DNA of 55,838 nucleotides from Streptomyces humi (GTDB taxonomy: Bacteria > Actinomycetota > Actinomycetes > Streptomycetales > Streptomycetaceae), in contig NZ_LBMU02000083.1 in NCBI RefSeq assembly GCF_001005085.2, positions 1 through 55,838 of the forward strand. Reading direction: 5' to 3'. Positions 41,609 through 50,491 of this stretch are shown piece by piece. A model generated the notes under the pieces. The model searched no databases, had not been told where the DNA came from, and saw only the letters and a list, made by a program, of their open reading frames with translations. Position 1 is the stretch's first letter. Each line of letters starts with the position of its first letter. The position numbers were made by a program, and so were the translations under genes.

Positions 41609-42351
41609 GGCTGGTTCTCTCCCTCGGGTGCCGGAGCCGGTGCGGTCCTCACTCTAGTCGTACGGCCATATCTCACCCACGCGTAGCCGAATCCGAGTCC
41701 GAAGCCGACCAGGTGGGCGAGGTAGGCCACGCCAGGGCCCGAGGGCGCCTGGTCCAGGGCCACCCACTGCAACGCGGTCCAGAACGGCAGCACGACCCAC
41801 GCCGGGAACCGCAGCGGCAGGAAGAAGAGGAAGGGCAGGAGACTGGTCACGCGGGCGCTGGGGAACAGGTACAGGAACGCTCCGAGGACCGCCGAGATCG
41901 CCCCGGACGCGCCGACCAGCGACTGCTGGGAGGTGGCGTTGGCGGCCGCGTAGCCGAGCAGGGCGAGATAGCCGCAGCCGAGGTAGAAGAGGGTGAACTC
42001 CACGCGGCCCATCCGTTCCTCGGTCATCGCCCCGAAGACGAAGAGGAAGAGCATGTTGCCGAGCAGGTGCACCCAGCTGCCGTGGATGAACAGCGCCGTG
42101 GCCGGGGTGAGCACCTCCCGCGCCGGACCGTCGAACAGATCGGCGGGAACCACCCCCCAGCGCCGGAAGTACGCCCGCTGCGCCGCCGCCAGGGCCTCCC
42201 CGGTGCCGTAGGACGGGTTGAAACCGGAGGCGGGCCCGACGACGAAGATCAGGCAGCACACGGCGATCAGGGCGTACGTCATGGGCGCGGACGTGCCCCG
42301 TGGGCTCCGCGGGGCACGGGGGACGGCCGTGGTGTTCCGGTTGCCGATCAT
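41605..42351 (-). CDS. Rhomboid-family intramembrane serine protease
   Basis: This 248-residue membrane protein has about six helices. The catalytic Ser lies in LVGASGAISAVLGAF (GxSG) and the His in YLAHLVGFGLGFGYAW; the HGSWVHLLGNMLFLFVFG segment holds the oxyanion-type His/Asn residues of the family. Rhomboids cut transmembrane substrates within the membrane. The ATG at 42351 is preferred, but GTG at 42357 is possible and there is no strong ribosome site. It is coupled to the AsnC-domain gene. Confidence 0.88.
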   Translation of the reverse strand: MIGNRNTTAVPRAPRSPRGTSAPMTYALIAVCCLIFVVGPASGFNPSYGTGEALAAAQRAYFRRWGVVPADLFDGPAREVLTPATALFIHGSWVHLLGNMLFLFVFGAMTEERMGRVEFTLFYLGCGYLALLGYAAANATSQQSLVGASGAISAVLGAFLYLFPSARVTSLLPFLFFLPLRFPAWVVLPFWTALQWVALDQAPSGPGVAYLAHLVGFGLGFGYAWVRYGRTTRVRTAPAPAPEGENQP

Positions 42352-42504
42352 GAACACAGAGCATGGCGTAAGCGGACGCACCGGTACAGATCGCCTCGCC
42401 GCCGTGGACAGGGCGGCGTCGAGTACCCGCCAGGCCGTAGGGTTACGAGCCACACGCGTCGGGACGGCGCGTCACGGACACTAGAAGGAAGCGAACAAGC
42501 CACG

Positions 42505-42744
42505 ATGACGGTTCCCCTGCCGACCGCCACGACGCGGTGGCGCTGCACCCTCTGCGGCAACCTCACGCGCTTCGACGTGACCCGCTCGTCGAAGGTCGTC
42601 GAGTACGTCCACCTCGACCTGGCCGGTGAGCCCAAGGTCGAGGAGCGCGAGGTGGTCAGTGAGACCATCGAGTCGGTGCGCTGCCGCTGGTGCAACGCGG
42701 TGGACCAGGTGGAACTCGTGGACAGGCCGGGCGCCGACTCCTGA
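42505..42744 (+). CDS. Small zinc-ribbon protein, 79 residues
   Basis: CTLC near residue 15 and CRWC near residue 60 form two knuckles of a likely zinc ribbon. Between them is a beta-rich acidic region. AAGGAAG is 14 bases before the ATG. The sequence looks like a conserved actinobacterial small protein, but I do not know its function. It precedes the NYN-domain gene by 40 bases and may share its operon. Confidence 0.8.
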   Translation: MTVPLPTATTRWRCTLCGNLTRFDVTRSSKVVEYVHLDLAGEPKVEEREVVSETIESVRCRWCNAVDQVELVDRPGADS

Positions 42745-42784
42745 GACCGGGAGCGGCCCCCGTACAGGTGATGGGGTGTGACGG

Positions 42785-44128
42785 ATGGTGGAGACCACAG
42801 GCGGGGGGCCGGGCGACGGCACCGCCGAGGTGCTTGACCGTCCGTTGCCCGACGGCGTGCGGCGACGGGTCGTGCAGATCGTCTCGGACGGGTTCGGCGG
42901 CCTGACCATGGCCGAACTGCCCGCACAGCTGCGCCAGTACGCCCGGTTCGCGGCCAATCGGCGGGCGAAGTTCGCCGGGAACGCCATGGCGGCCGCGCTG
43001 GAGACGGACACCCTCTTCCGGCAGCGGATCGGCGAGAAGCTGAGAGAGGCCCAGCCGGAACTGGCCGGCGCCCTGGACTCCGGCTCCCCGCCCCCGGCCG
43101 CGGACCCGCTCGATGTGGCGGCCGCGGCCTACGTACTGCGGCCCACGGGCTGGGTGAAGCTCGTGGCGGCCGCCGGTGAGGAGGCCCAGCGGGCCGACGC
43201 CGAGCGGGCCGACGAGGAGAGCCGGGCCGAGCTGGAGCGGCTGCGCGAGGAGCTGGACCGGGCCCGCGAGCTGACGCGTGCCGAGACGGACCGGCTGCGC
43301 GCCGAACTGGACGCGGCGAAGAAGGAAGCCGAATCGCTCCACCGCAAGCTGCGCGCCGCCGTCAGCGACGTCAGGCGCGGCGAGGCCGCCCTGCGCAAGC
43401 TCCAGGGCGAGATGGAGGCGGGGCGGGCCGAGGGGCAGGCGCAGGTGTCCGCCGCGGAGAGCGAGAGCCGGCGGCTCAAGGCCCGGCTCGGCGAGGTCGA
43501 GGCCGCGCTGGAGGCCAGCCGCCGGGCCGCCCGCGAGGGGCGCAGCGTCGAGGACATGCGGGTGCGGCTGCTGCTGGACACCGTGCTCGACGCGGCCCAG
43601 GGGCTCCGCCGCGAACTGGCGCTGCCGCCGGTGTCGGTCCGGCCGGCCGAGACCGTGGACGCGGTCGAACCGGGCCGGATGACCCCGAAGGACATCGCGG
43701 CGCGCGCCCTGTCCGAGAACGACCCGGCCATCCTCGACCAGCTGCTCGCCCTGCCGCAGGCGCACCTGGTGGTCGACGGCTACAACGTGACCAAGACCGG
43801 TTATCCGCAGATGCCGCTGGAGAAGCAGCGGCTGCGGCTGCTGGGCCAGCTCTCCCAGCTCGCCGCGCAGACCGGCGCCGAGGTCACCTGTGTCTTCGAC
43901 GGCGCCGAGCTGGCCGCGCCGGTGCTGCTCGCCCCGCCGCGCGGGGTCCGGGTCCTCTTCTCCAAACCGGGTGTCACGGCGGACGAGTTGATCCGTCAGC
44001 TGGTGCGCGCCGAGCCCCCGGGCCGTCCGGTGATCGTCGCCTCGACCGACCGGGAGGTCGCCGACGGGGTCGCGAAGGCGGGTGCCCGGCCGGTGGCTTC
44101 TGCGATGCTTCTGAAGAGACTGTCCTGA
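42785..44128 (+). CDS. Coiled-coil protein with C-terminal NYN (YacP-type) nuclease domain
   Basis: This 447-residue protein has an N-terminal helical region, a long charged coiled coil (~130-260) and a C-terminal PIN-like NYN domain of the YacP group (~325-447). Acidic residues expected at the active site are visible: D331 in LVVDGYNVTKTG, D372 in CVFDGAE, D400 in GVTADELI and D422 in VASTDREVADG. Bacillus YacP (Rae1) is a ribosome-associated mRNA endonuclease, so RNA cleavage is likely; the coiled coil is an addition that may give oligomerisation or targeting. No antitoxin partner is evident. Confidence 0.85.
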   Translation: MVETTGGGPGDGTAEVLDRPLPDGVRRRVVQIVSDGFGGLTMAELPAQLRQYARFAANRRAKFAGNAMAAALETDTLFRQRIGEKLREAQPELAGALDSGSPPPAADPLDVAAAAYVLRPTGWVKLVAAAGEEAQRADAERADEESRAELERLREELDRARELTRAETDRLRAELDAAKKEAESLHRKLRAAVSDVRRGEAALRKLQGEMEAGRAEGQAQVSAAESESRRLKARLGEVEAALEASRRAAREGRSVEDMRVRLLLDTVLDAAQGLRRELALPPVSVRPAETVDAVEPGRMTPKDIAARALSENDPAILDQLLALPQAHLVVDGYNVTKTGYPQMPLEKQRLRLLGQLSQLAAQTGAEVTCVFDGAELAAPVLLAPPRGVRVLFSKPGVTADELIRQLVRAEPPGRPVIVASTDREVADGVAKAGARPVASAMLLKRLS

Positions 44129-44157
44129 ACGTGCAAAGCGCATATGCAATGCCCGAA

Positions 44158-44185
44158 TTGACCGAACCGTCACGCAACGTAGCGT
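44158..44185 (+). promoter_or_regulatory. Candidate promoter upstream of the first NlpC/P60 gene
   Basis: TTGACC (44158-44163) and TAGCGT (44180-44185) are separated by 16 bases. The left arm of the 12-base inverted repeat described next lies within this spacer, so binding to that repeat would compete with polymerase. Confidence 0.5.
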
Positions 44186-44245
44186 CAATCGCGCATTACT
44201 GCTCGTAAGTTATGTGCAAAGAGTGCGTTGCGTGACGACTTTTTT
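44168..44245 (+). promoter_or_regulatory. 12-bp inverted repeat followed by T-run: terminator or operator
   Basis: CGTCACGCAACG (44168-44179) and CGTTGCGTGACG (44226-44237) are perfect inverted arms separated by 46 bases, followed by AC and six T residues (44240-44245). In RNA reading through from the NYN gene this would be an intrinsic-terminator-like stem. In DNA it spans the candidate promoter. GTGCAAAG is directly repeated outside it (44131, 44214), and TGATCAC / GTGATCA arms (44263, 44309) lie further along the leader. Confidence 0.55.
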
Positions 44246-44338
44246 GGCTGCTGGGTTTGAACTGATCACGATGAGGTCACTAGGGTCTGGCCTCGAACCT
44301 CCACACGGGTGATCACTCAAACGAAGGAGCCCGTCTCC

Positions 44339-45373
44339 GTGGCGTCCCATCGTCGACCCAAGCAGCCGAGCCGTGCGCGCGTGACCGTGCTCACCACCGC
44401 AGCCGCCGCAGCCGTAGTCCTCAGCGCCAACGCCGCCAACGCGGCGCCCAGCGAGAAGCTGAGCAAGGACGAGGTCAAGGCGAAGGTCGACAAGCTCTAC
44501 GAGGAGGCCGAGCAGGCCACCGAGAAGCTCGACGGGGCCAAGGACAAGCAGCAGAAGCTCCAGAAGGAAATATCCACGATCCAGGACAACGTGGCCCGTG
44601 GTCAGGAAGACCTCAACAAGCTGCGGGACAGCCTCGGTTCGCTGGCCACCGCGCAGTACCGCTCCGGCGGCATCGATCCGTCCGTCCAGCTCTTCCTCTC
44701 GTCCGACCCGGACGACTACCTCGACAAGGCCTCCACGCTCGACCAGTTGAGCAGCCAGCAGGTCGAGGCTCTGAAGAAGATCCAGGACAAACAGCGCGAA
44801 CTCGCCCAGGAGCGGGCAGAGGCCACCGACAAGCTCAAGGACCTCTCCGCCACCCGCACCGAGCTGGCCAAGCAGAAGAAGGCCGTCCAGTCCAAGCTGG
44901 CCGACGCGCAGAAGCTGCTCAACACCCTGACGGCCAAGGAGAAGGCCGCCCTCGACGCCGAGCAGGCCCAGGCCGCCAGCCGCGCCTCCTCCCGGGTGGA
45001 CCTCGGCAACACCGGCTCCGCCTCCGGCCGGGCCGCCGCCGCCTTCGCCGCCGCCCAGTCCGTGATCGGCTCGCCGTACGTCTACGGCGCCTCCGGACCG
45101 TCGTCGTTCGACTGCTCGGGCCTGACCTCCTGGGCCTATGCCCAGGCCGGCGTCACCATCCCGCGCACCTCCGAGGCCCAGGCCAACGCCGGCACCCGCA
45201 TCTACAACCAGAGCGACCTCAAGGTCGGCGACCTGATCATCTTCTACGGCGACTACCACCACGTCGGCCTGTACGCCGGCAACGGCCAGGTGCTGCACGC
45301 CCCGCACACCGGTGCCGTGGTCCGCTACGAGGCGATGAGTGACATGACGTTCGAGTTCGGCGTCCGGATCTGA
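44339..45373 (+). CDS. Secreted NlpC/P60 peptidoglycan endopeptidase (first copy)
   Basis: This 344-residue protein starts at the GTG after AAGGAG (MASHRRPKQP). A signal peptide ends near residue 36 (AANAA). A coiled-coil domain (~40-215) precedes the NlpC/P60 domain (~232-344) with catalytic Cys259 in SSFDCSGLTSWAY, His308 in HHVGLYAG and His320. It cuts the D-Glu-to-diamino acid bond in stem peptides; the coil may keep it inactive until bound to an activator, as in RipC. Regulation is probably complex, given the leader elements upstream. Confidence 0.93.
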   Translation: MASHRRPKQPSRARVTVLTTAAAAAVVLSANAANAAPSEKLSKDEVKAKVDKLYEEAEQATEKLDGAKDKQQKLQKEISTIQDNVARGQEDLNKLRDSLGSLATAQYRSGGIDPSVQLFLSSDPDDYLDKASTLDQLSSQQVEALKKIQDKQRELAQERAEATDKLKDLSATRTELAKQKKAVQSKLADAQKLLNTLTAKEKAALDAEQAQAASRASSRVDLGNTGSASGRAAAAFAAAQSVIGSPYVYGASGPSSFDCSGLTSWAYAQAGVTIPRTSEAQANAGTRIYNQSDLKVGDLIIFYGDYHHVGLYAGNGQVLHAPHTGAVVRYEAMSDMTFEFGVRI

Positions 45374-45463
45374 CCCCATCCGGCTACGGCGACACCCGTA
45401 CGGCCGAAGATCAACTCGCTGTGGCGCCCGAACGGGCGAATCCTGGCGACCCGCACTGACTCC

Positions 45464-45499
45464 ACGCCCCGCCGGTGACCTGCGTCAGCGGCGGGGCGT
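45464..45499 (+). terminator. Terminator after the first NlpC/P60 gene
   Basis: ACGCCCCGCCG (45464-45474) pairs with CGGCGGGGCGT (45489-45499), and an inner TGAC / GTCA pair extends the stem past a G-G mismatch, leaving a 4-base loop. Confidence 0.82.
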
Positions 45500-45637
45500 T
45501 CACGTTGCGTGGCCGCCGGGGTCTTTGGCCGGGGTGTGGTCGCGCGGCTACTGTCTGGCGCGTTTCCTCCGGCGCCGGGGCACCCCCGTCCCCGTCGCCG
45601 GGGGAAGCGGTACCTGTCCGCCAGCAGAAGGACCGCC

Positions 45638-46654
45638 GTGGGGTCTCATCGCCGTCTCGCACCGTCCGGTTTCAACCGGGGCGCCGGTGCCGCTCTCTGT
45701 GTGCTGTCCGCCGCGGCCGCCGCCCTCGGAGCCGTACCGGCGAGCGCCGCCCCGGGCACCGACACCCGGGCCGAGGTCGACCGGCTGTACCAGCAGGCCG
45801 AGAAGGCGACCGAGGCCTACGACAAGGCCGACGAACACGCCGGCGCGCTGCGCCGCGAGGTGCACGACTCCCAGGACCGGATCGCCCGCCAGCAGCAGCG
45901 CGTCAACACCATGCGGGAGGCGCTCGGTTCACTGGCCGGCGCCCAGTACCGGTCCGGCGGCATCGACCCCACCGTGGCCCTGCTCTTCTCCGACGACCCC
46001 GAGCAGTACCTCGACCGGGCCTCCCTCCTCGACCGCATCGACGTCCGCCGGGCCGGCCAGCTCGACGAACTCCAGGCGGCCCTGCGCGAACTCGCCCAGG
46101 AGCGCGCCGAGGCCGTCGGGAAACTCGCCGAACTGGAGCGCAGCCGCCGGGCGGTCGCCTCCCACAAGGCCGTCGTGGAGCGCAAGCTCGCCCAGGCCCG
46201 GCATCTGCTCAACACCATGCCCGCCGCCGACCGCGCCGCCTTCGAACACGCCTCCCGGGGCGACGCCCGCGCCTACCTGCCCGGCCTCGCCGGCGCCGTC
46301 CCCCCGGACGGCCGCGCCGCCGCCGCGATCGCCGCCGCCCGGTCCGCCCTCGGCAGGCCGTACGTCTGGGGTGCGAGCGGTCCCTCCGGCTTCGACTGCT
46401 CGGGTCTGATGCAGTGGTCGTACGCCCAGGCCGGGCTCCACCTCCCGCGCACCTCGCAGGAGCAGCGGTACGCCGGCCACCAGGTACCGCTCTCCCAGGC
46501 GCAACCCGGTGACCTGGTCGTCTACCGGTCCGACGCCAGCCATGTGGGGATGTACGTCGGCAACGGCCAGGTCATCCACGCCCCCTACCCGGGCGCCCCG
46601 GTCCGCTACGACCCGGTCGGGATGATGCCGGTCTCCTCCGTCACCCGGCCCTGA
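45638..46654 (+). CDS. Secreted NlpC/P60 peptidoglycan endopeptidase (second copy)
   Basis: This 338-residue paralog of the preceding gene starts at the GTG after AGAAGGA (MGSHRRLAPSG). It has a signal peptide ending near PASA (37), a coiled-coil domain (~40-205) and an NlpC/P60 domain with Cys254 in GFDCSGLMQWSY, His302 and His314. The shared GSLAxAQYRSGGIDP segment shows a tandem duplication, now well diverged. Having its own ribosome site and an upstream terminator, it is probably transcribed separately. Confidence 0.92.
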   Translation: MGSHRRLAPSGFNRGAGAALCVLSAAAAALGAVPASAAPGTDTRAEVDRLYQQAEKATEAYDKADEHAGALRREVHDSQDRIARQQQRVNTMREALGSLAGAQYRSGGIDPTVALLFSDDPEQYLDRASLLDRIDVRRAGQLDELQAALRELAQERAEAVGKLAELERSRRAVASHKAVVERKLAQARHLLNTMPAADRAAFEHASRGDARAYLPGLAGAVPPDGRAAAAIAAARSALGRPYVWGASGPSGFDCSGLMQWSYAQAGLHLPRTSQEQRYAGHQVPLSQAQPGDLVVYRSDASHVGMYVGNGQVIHAPYPGAPVRYDPVGMMPVSSVTRP

Positions 46655-46684
46655 ATTCCGCGTCCCGCCCCGTACCATCGGAAA

Positions 46685-47881
46685 GTGGCTGGTCGTGGAC
46701 GGGCGTGGCGCTCAGGGGCGGTGGGACTGTGTCTGCTGCTCGTACCGCTGACCGGATGCGGCGGCGGACAGCCGTCGTCCGGGACGGCGACGACCGAGGT
46801 GCAGCAGGTCCTGGACCGGCGCGCGGCCGCCGTCCTCGGCCACGACGAGCAGGCGTACGGCGAGACGGGCGCCCGCGGTCCGTACGCGAACCTGCGGGCC
46901 GTGCCGTTCGCGCAGTGGAGCTACCGGGTGACCGCCGTGCACCGGGACGGCGCCGGGGCCACCGCCGACGCCCAGCTCCGCTACCGGATCCAGGGCTACG
47001 ACAAGGCGCCGGTCACGACCGACCGGACGCTCTCCCTCGACCGCACCGCCGACGGCCGCTGGTACGTCACCCGGGACAGGCCCGCCGGGAAGACCGGCCA
47101 GCAACTCTGGGACCAGGGCACGGTACGGGCCGCACGGGGTGCCCACAGCCTGGTCCTCGGCGTGGGCCAGTCCGAGGCCGCGCTGCGCGGCTACGCCCGC
47201 CTCGCCGACACCGCCGTCCCGGAGGTCACCGGCGTCTGGGGCGCGGACTGGAGCCGGCGGGTGGTCCTGCTCGTCCCCGGCTCGCTGACCGGCATGGCGG
47301 GCCTGCTCGGCGCCCCGGCCTCCAACTACCGGGGCATCGCCGCCGTCACCACCGGTGAGGCGGGAGGCTCGGGGCAGGCCCCGGCGGACCGGGTGATCCT
47401 CAATCCGGAGGCCTACGCCGTCCTCGCCCCGGTCGGGAAGCAGGTGGTCCTCACCCACGAGACCACCCACGTGGCCACCCGCGCCCACACCACGTCCGCC
47501 ACCCCGCTCTGGCTCTCCGAGGGCTACGCCGACTGGATCGGCTACCTCGGCACCGGCCGCACCCCCACCGAGGCCGCCCCGGAGCTGGCCCGTGCCGTCG
47601 GGTCGGGGAACGCCCCGGCGGACCTCCCGGCGGACCGGGACTTCGGCTTCACCGACGACCCCACCAAGCTGGCCGAGGCCTACGAGGGCGGCTGGCTGGC
47701 CTGCCGCATGGTCGCCGCCCACTGGGGCGAGGCGAAGCTCGGCGCCTTCTACCGGGCCGTCGGCGCGCACAAGGAGCGGAAGGGCGCGGTCGAGGACGCT
47801 CTGAAGACGGAACTCGGCACGACCCTGACCGACTTCACCGCCCGCTGGCACGACTACCTGACGGCTCAGCTCGGCGACTGA
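46685..47881 (+). CDS. Zinc metalloprotease lipoprotein (HExxH)
   Basis: This 398-residue protein has a lipobox (PLTGC, lipidated Cys25), an N-terminal NTF2-like region (~38-135), and a C-terminal gluzincin-type peptidase with HETTH (258-262) and the third ligand Glu279 in LSEGYADW. It would act outside the membrane on an unknown peptide substrate. GTG start, 30 bases after the second NlpC/P60 gene, so co-transcription is likely. Its 3' end overlaps the convergent mannosyltransferase gene by 16 bases. Confidence 0.85.
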   Translation: MAGRGRAWRSGAVGLCLLLVPLTGCGGGQPSSGTATTEVQQVLDRRAAAVLGHDEQAYGETGARGPYANLRAVPFAQWSYRVTAVHRDGAGATADAQLRYRIQGYDKAPVTTDRTLSLDRTADGRWYVTRDRPAGKTGQQLWDQGTVRAARGAHSLVLGVGQSEAALRGYARLADTAVPEVTGVWGADWSRRVVLLVPGSLTGMAGLLGAPASNYRGIAAVTTGEAGGSGQAPADRVILNPEAYAVLAPVGKQVVLTHETTHVATRAHTTSATPLWLSEGYADWIGYLGTGRTPTEAAPELARAVGSGNAPADLPADRDFGFTDDPTKLAEAYEGGWLACRMVAAHWGEAKLGAFYRAVGAHKERKGAVEDALKTELGTTLTDFTARWHDYLTAQLGD

Positions 47882-49107
47882 GTGAGCTTCTCGGGCACGG
47901 CGCCCGGCTGGGCGGGAAGCGGCGCGGACGGGGCCCCGGTCACCGTGGAGCGCCACAGCGCGCGGGCCGCCGTGACCGTCGCCGCGACCAGCAGGCCGTT
48001 GCGCAGGAGCAGCAGGGCGATGCCGTACCAGTCGCTCACCACGACGTGCGCGAAACCGACCGGGAACTCCAGGACCGTCACGAACGCCGCCAGCAGCACC
48101 AGCACCGCAGGCACGGTCATCCGGCCGGCCCGGAAGCACAGGCAGACGGCGGCCAGGCCGACCAGCCACACCAGGTACTGGGGGCTGATCACCCGGCTGG
48201 TCACCGTGAACATCAGGACGGCGGTGAACGCCGCGTCCGCGAGCGTGTGGGAGCGGAAGCGGGCCGCCGACAGCCGCCACAGCAGCAGCCAGCCGAAGGC
48301 GAGCGCGGTGAGCAGCAGGGCCGCCGTGCTCACCGCCTTCACGTGCGGGCCGAGGAACTCGATCGAGCCGTAGTTGAGCAGGACCTCGCCGTGCCAGCCG
48401 AAGTGCCGGGCGACGTGGAAAACCAGCGCGCCCAGGGACTCCACCTCGGTGCCCCGGTCCCGCTGGAAGGTCAGGAACGCGAACGCGCCTGGCATGGCCA
48501 CGGCGAACAGGGCTCCGACCGCGCCCGCCGTGAGCGCCGCCCACGCCCAGGCCCGCCGCCGTACGGCGCCCACCAGCAGCAGCGCGGGCCACACCTTGAC
48601 CATCGCGCCGAACCCGGCCAGCGCGCCCATGATCCGGGGATGCCGGGCCCCGGCGAGCAGCGCGGCCACCGCGACGGCGGTGACCATCAGGTCGTAGCGG
48701 GAGTACACGGTCGGGCCGAGGAGCGGCACGCCGAGCACCCAGACCCAGGCGCCGCGCAGCGTGCGGCCGGGGCGCGGGCCCGTGTGCAGGAGCAGGGACA
48801 GCACCACCAGGTCGGCGAGGCAGGCCAGCACGAAGAAGGCGGTCGGGTAGTCCAGGAAGGGGAGGAGGCCGGGCGCGAGGATCGCCAGGGCGGCGGCCGG
48901 CGGGTACTGCCAGGTGACATCGTCCAGCGGAAACGTTCCGTGCCGCAGGACCTCGTACCAGCCCTGGTAGATGACGGACACGTCGGTGGTGACGTCCGCG
49001 CCGGGGAAGAGGAACACCTTGAGCACGAAGAGCAGCAGCACCAGCCGGGTGACCCCCCAGACCCCGAGCAGCGGCGCCGGCCCACGCGTCACGCCCGTCC
49101 TGTCCAC
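47866..49107 (-). CDS. GT87-family polyprenyl-phosphate mannosyltransferase
   Basis: This 413-residue membrane protein has about ten helices. It matches the GT87/DUF2029 pattern of GT-C enzymes: an Asp-containing first outside loop (FPGADVTTDVSVIYQGWYEVL), WQYPPAAALAIL, and YSRYDLMVTAVAVAAL. Relatives in mycobacteria (Rv2181 type) use polyprenyl-phosphate-mannose to branch lipomannan. The GTG at 49107 after an AGGGG tract is preferred over the ATG at 49179. It is divergent from the PimB'-like gene, which fits a shared envelope glycan pathway. The exact product is inferred. Confidence 0.82.
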   Translation of the reverse strand: MDRTGVTRGPAPLLGVWGVTRLVLLLFVLKVFLFPGADVTTDVSVIYQGWYEVLRHGTFPLDDVTWQYPPAAALAILAPGLLPFLDYPTAFFVLACLADLVVLSLLLHTGPRPGRTLRGAWVWVLGVPLLGPTVYSRYDLMVTAVAVAALLAGARHPRIMGALAGFGAMVKVWPALLLVGAVRRRAWAWAALTAGAVGALFAVAMPGAFAFLTFQRDRGTEVESLGALVFHVARHFGWHGEVLLNYGSIEFLGPHVKAVSTAALLLTALAFGWLLLWRLSAARFRSHTLADAAFTAVLMFTVTSRVISPQYLVWLVGLAAVCLCFRAGRMTVPAVLVLLAAFVTVLEFPVGFAHVVVSDWYGIALLLLRNGLLVAATVTAARALWRSTVTGAPSAPLPAQPGAVPEKLTQSPS

Positions 49108-49220
49108 CTGAGCCCCTGTCCGTCGGCGTGCCGTGTCGAGTGGGCCACATGATCTCCCGCCGCCCTGTGCGGGGGCCATGAAGCACGGCCGAACACGCTG
49201 TGCGGGTAAGGTCTGCGGCG

Positions 49221-50363
49221 ATGCACAAGACCCTCATCGTGACGAACGACTTCCCGCCCCGGCCGGGCGGGATCCAGGCCTTCCTGCACAACATGGCCCT
49301 GCGGCTGGACCCGGAGCGGCTCGTCGTCTACGCGTCCACGTGGAAGCGGAGCCGGGAGGGCGCCCTGGCCACCGCCGCGTTCGACGCGGAGCAGCCCTTC
49401 ACCGTCGTACGCGATCGTACGACGATGCTGCTGCCCACGCCCGGGGCGACCCGGACGGCGGTCGGGCTGCTGCGGGAGCACGGGTGCACGTCCGTGTGGT
49501 TCGGGGCGGCGGCTCCGCTGGGGCTGATGGCGCCGGCGCTGCGCAAGGCGGGCGCCGAGCGGCTGGTCGCCACCACGCACGGGCACGAGGCGGGCTGGGC
49601 CCAGCTGCCCGCCGCGCGGCAGTTGCTCCGGCGGATCGGGGACGCCACCGACACGGTCACCTACCTCGGCGAGTACACCCGCTCCCGGATCGCCGGGGCG
49701 CTCAGTGCGCGGGCGGCGGGGCGGATGGTGCAGCTGCCGCCGGGAGTGGACGAGAAGACCTTCCACCCCGGGTCGGGGGGCGCCGAGGTGCGGGCGCGGC
49801 TGGGGCTGACCGACCGGCCGGTGGTGGTGTGCGTGTCGCGGCTGGTACCGCGCAAGGGACAGGACACGCTGATCCTCGCGATGCCGCTGATCCTGGCCGC
49901 AGAGCCGGACGCGGTGCTGCTGATCGTGGGCGGCGGGCCGTACGAGGACGATCTGCGGCGGCTGGCGAGGGAGACCGGGGTGGCCGCGTCGGTGCGGTTC
50001 ACGGGGGCCGTGCCGTGGGCGGAGCTGCCCGCGCACTTCGGTGCGGGGGACGTGTTCGCGATGCCGTGCCGGACACGGCGGGGCGGGCTGGACGTGGAGG
50101 GGCTGGGGATCGTGTACCTGGAGGCCTCCGCGACCGGGTTGCCGGTGGTGGCGGGGGACTCCGGGGGTGCGCCCGACGCGGTGCTCGACGGGGAGACCGG
50201 GTGGGTCGTGCGGGGTGGGTCGGTGGAGGAGGCCGCCGAGCGGATCGTGGTGCTCCTGGGGGACGCGGAGCTGCGTCAGCGGATGGGGGAGCGGGGGCGG
50301 TCGTGGGTCGAGGAGCGGTGGCGGTGGGATCTCCTCGCGGAGAGGCTGAAGGAGTTGCTGTAG
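49221..50363 (+). CDS. pimB: GT4 glycosyltransferase, PimB'-like mannosyltransferase
   Basis: This 380-residue cytosolic GT-B enzyme starts at the ATG of MHKTLIVTNDFPPRPGGIQ, the usual GT4 opening. It has the ATTHGHEAGW acceptor-side segment, VVCVSRLVPRKGQDTL, LLIVGGGPYEDDLRRLA and the E-x7-E-type EGLGIVYLEASATGLPVV. Position before fadD in the conserved block matches mycobacterial pimB' (Rv2188c), which adds the second mannose to phosphatidylinositol mannoside. The gene end is G-rich with GGG-type codons, unlike most of the window. Confidence 0.87.
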   Translation: MHKTLIVTNDFPPRPGGIQAFLHNMALRLDPERLVVYASTWKRSREGALATAAFDAEQPFTVVRDRTTMLLPTPGATRTAVGLLREHGCTSVWFGAAAPLGLMAPALRKAGAERLVATTHGHEAGWAQLPAARQLLRRIGDATDTVTYLGEYTRSRIAGALSARAAGRMVQLPPGVDEKTFHPGSGGAEVRARLGLTDRPVVVCVSRLVPRKGQDTLILAMPLILAAEPDAVLLIVGGGPYEDDLRRLARETGVAASVRFTGAVPWAELPAHFGAGDVFAMPCRTRRGGLDVEGLGIVYLEASATGLPVVAGDSGGAPDAVLDGETGWVVRGGSVEEAAERIVVLLGDAELRQRMGERGRSWVEERWRWDLLAERLKELL

Positions 50364-50407
50364 GGCGCTTTGAGGCCGTTGTTCGCCTGCGGGGCGGTGG
50401 GGGCCGG

Positions 50408-50428
50408 TCGCGCGGTTCCCGGCGCCCC
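50408..50428 (-). repeat. Dispersed intergenic repeat, copy D
   Basis: Minus-strand copy (TCGCGCGGTTCCCGGCGCC on the plus strand) with flanks GGGGCCGG and CCTGACGGGGCGCTG. It lies between the PimB'-like gene and the cholesterol oxidase gene. Confidence 0.75.
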
Positions 50429-50491
50429 TGACGGGGCGCTGTTGCTGCCGTAGCTCTAGGCGGAAGCCGAAAATCCGCACATGCTGCGCGC

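Noticed and set aside
44129..44338. c-di-AMP (ydaO) riboswitch before the NlpC/P60 gene
   Set aside because: The conserved ydaO core segments were not recognisable. A structured leader is still possible and is reported without that name.
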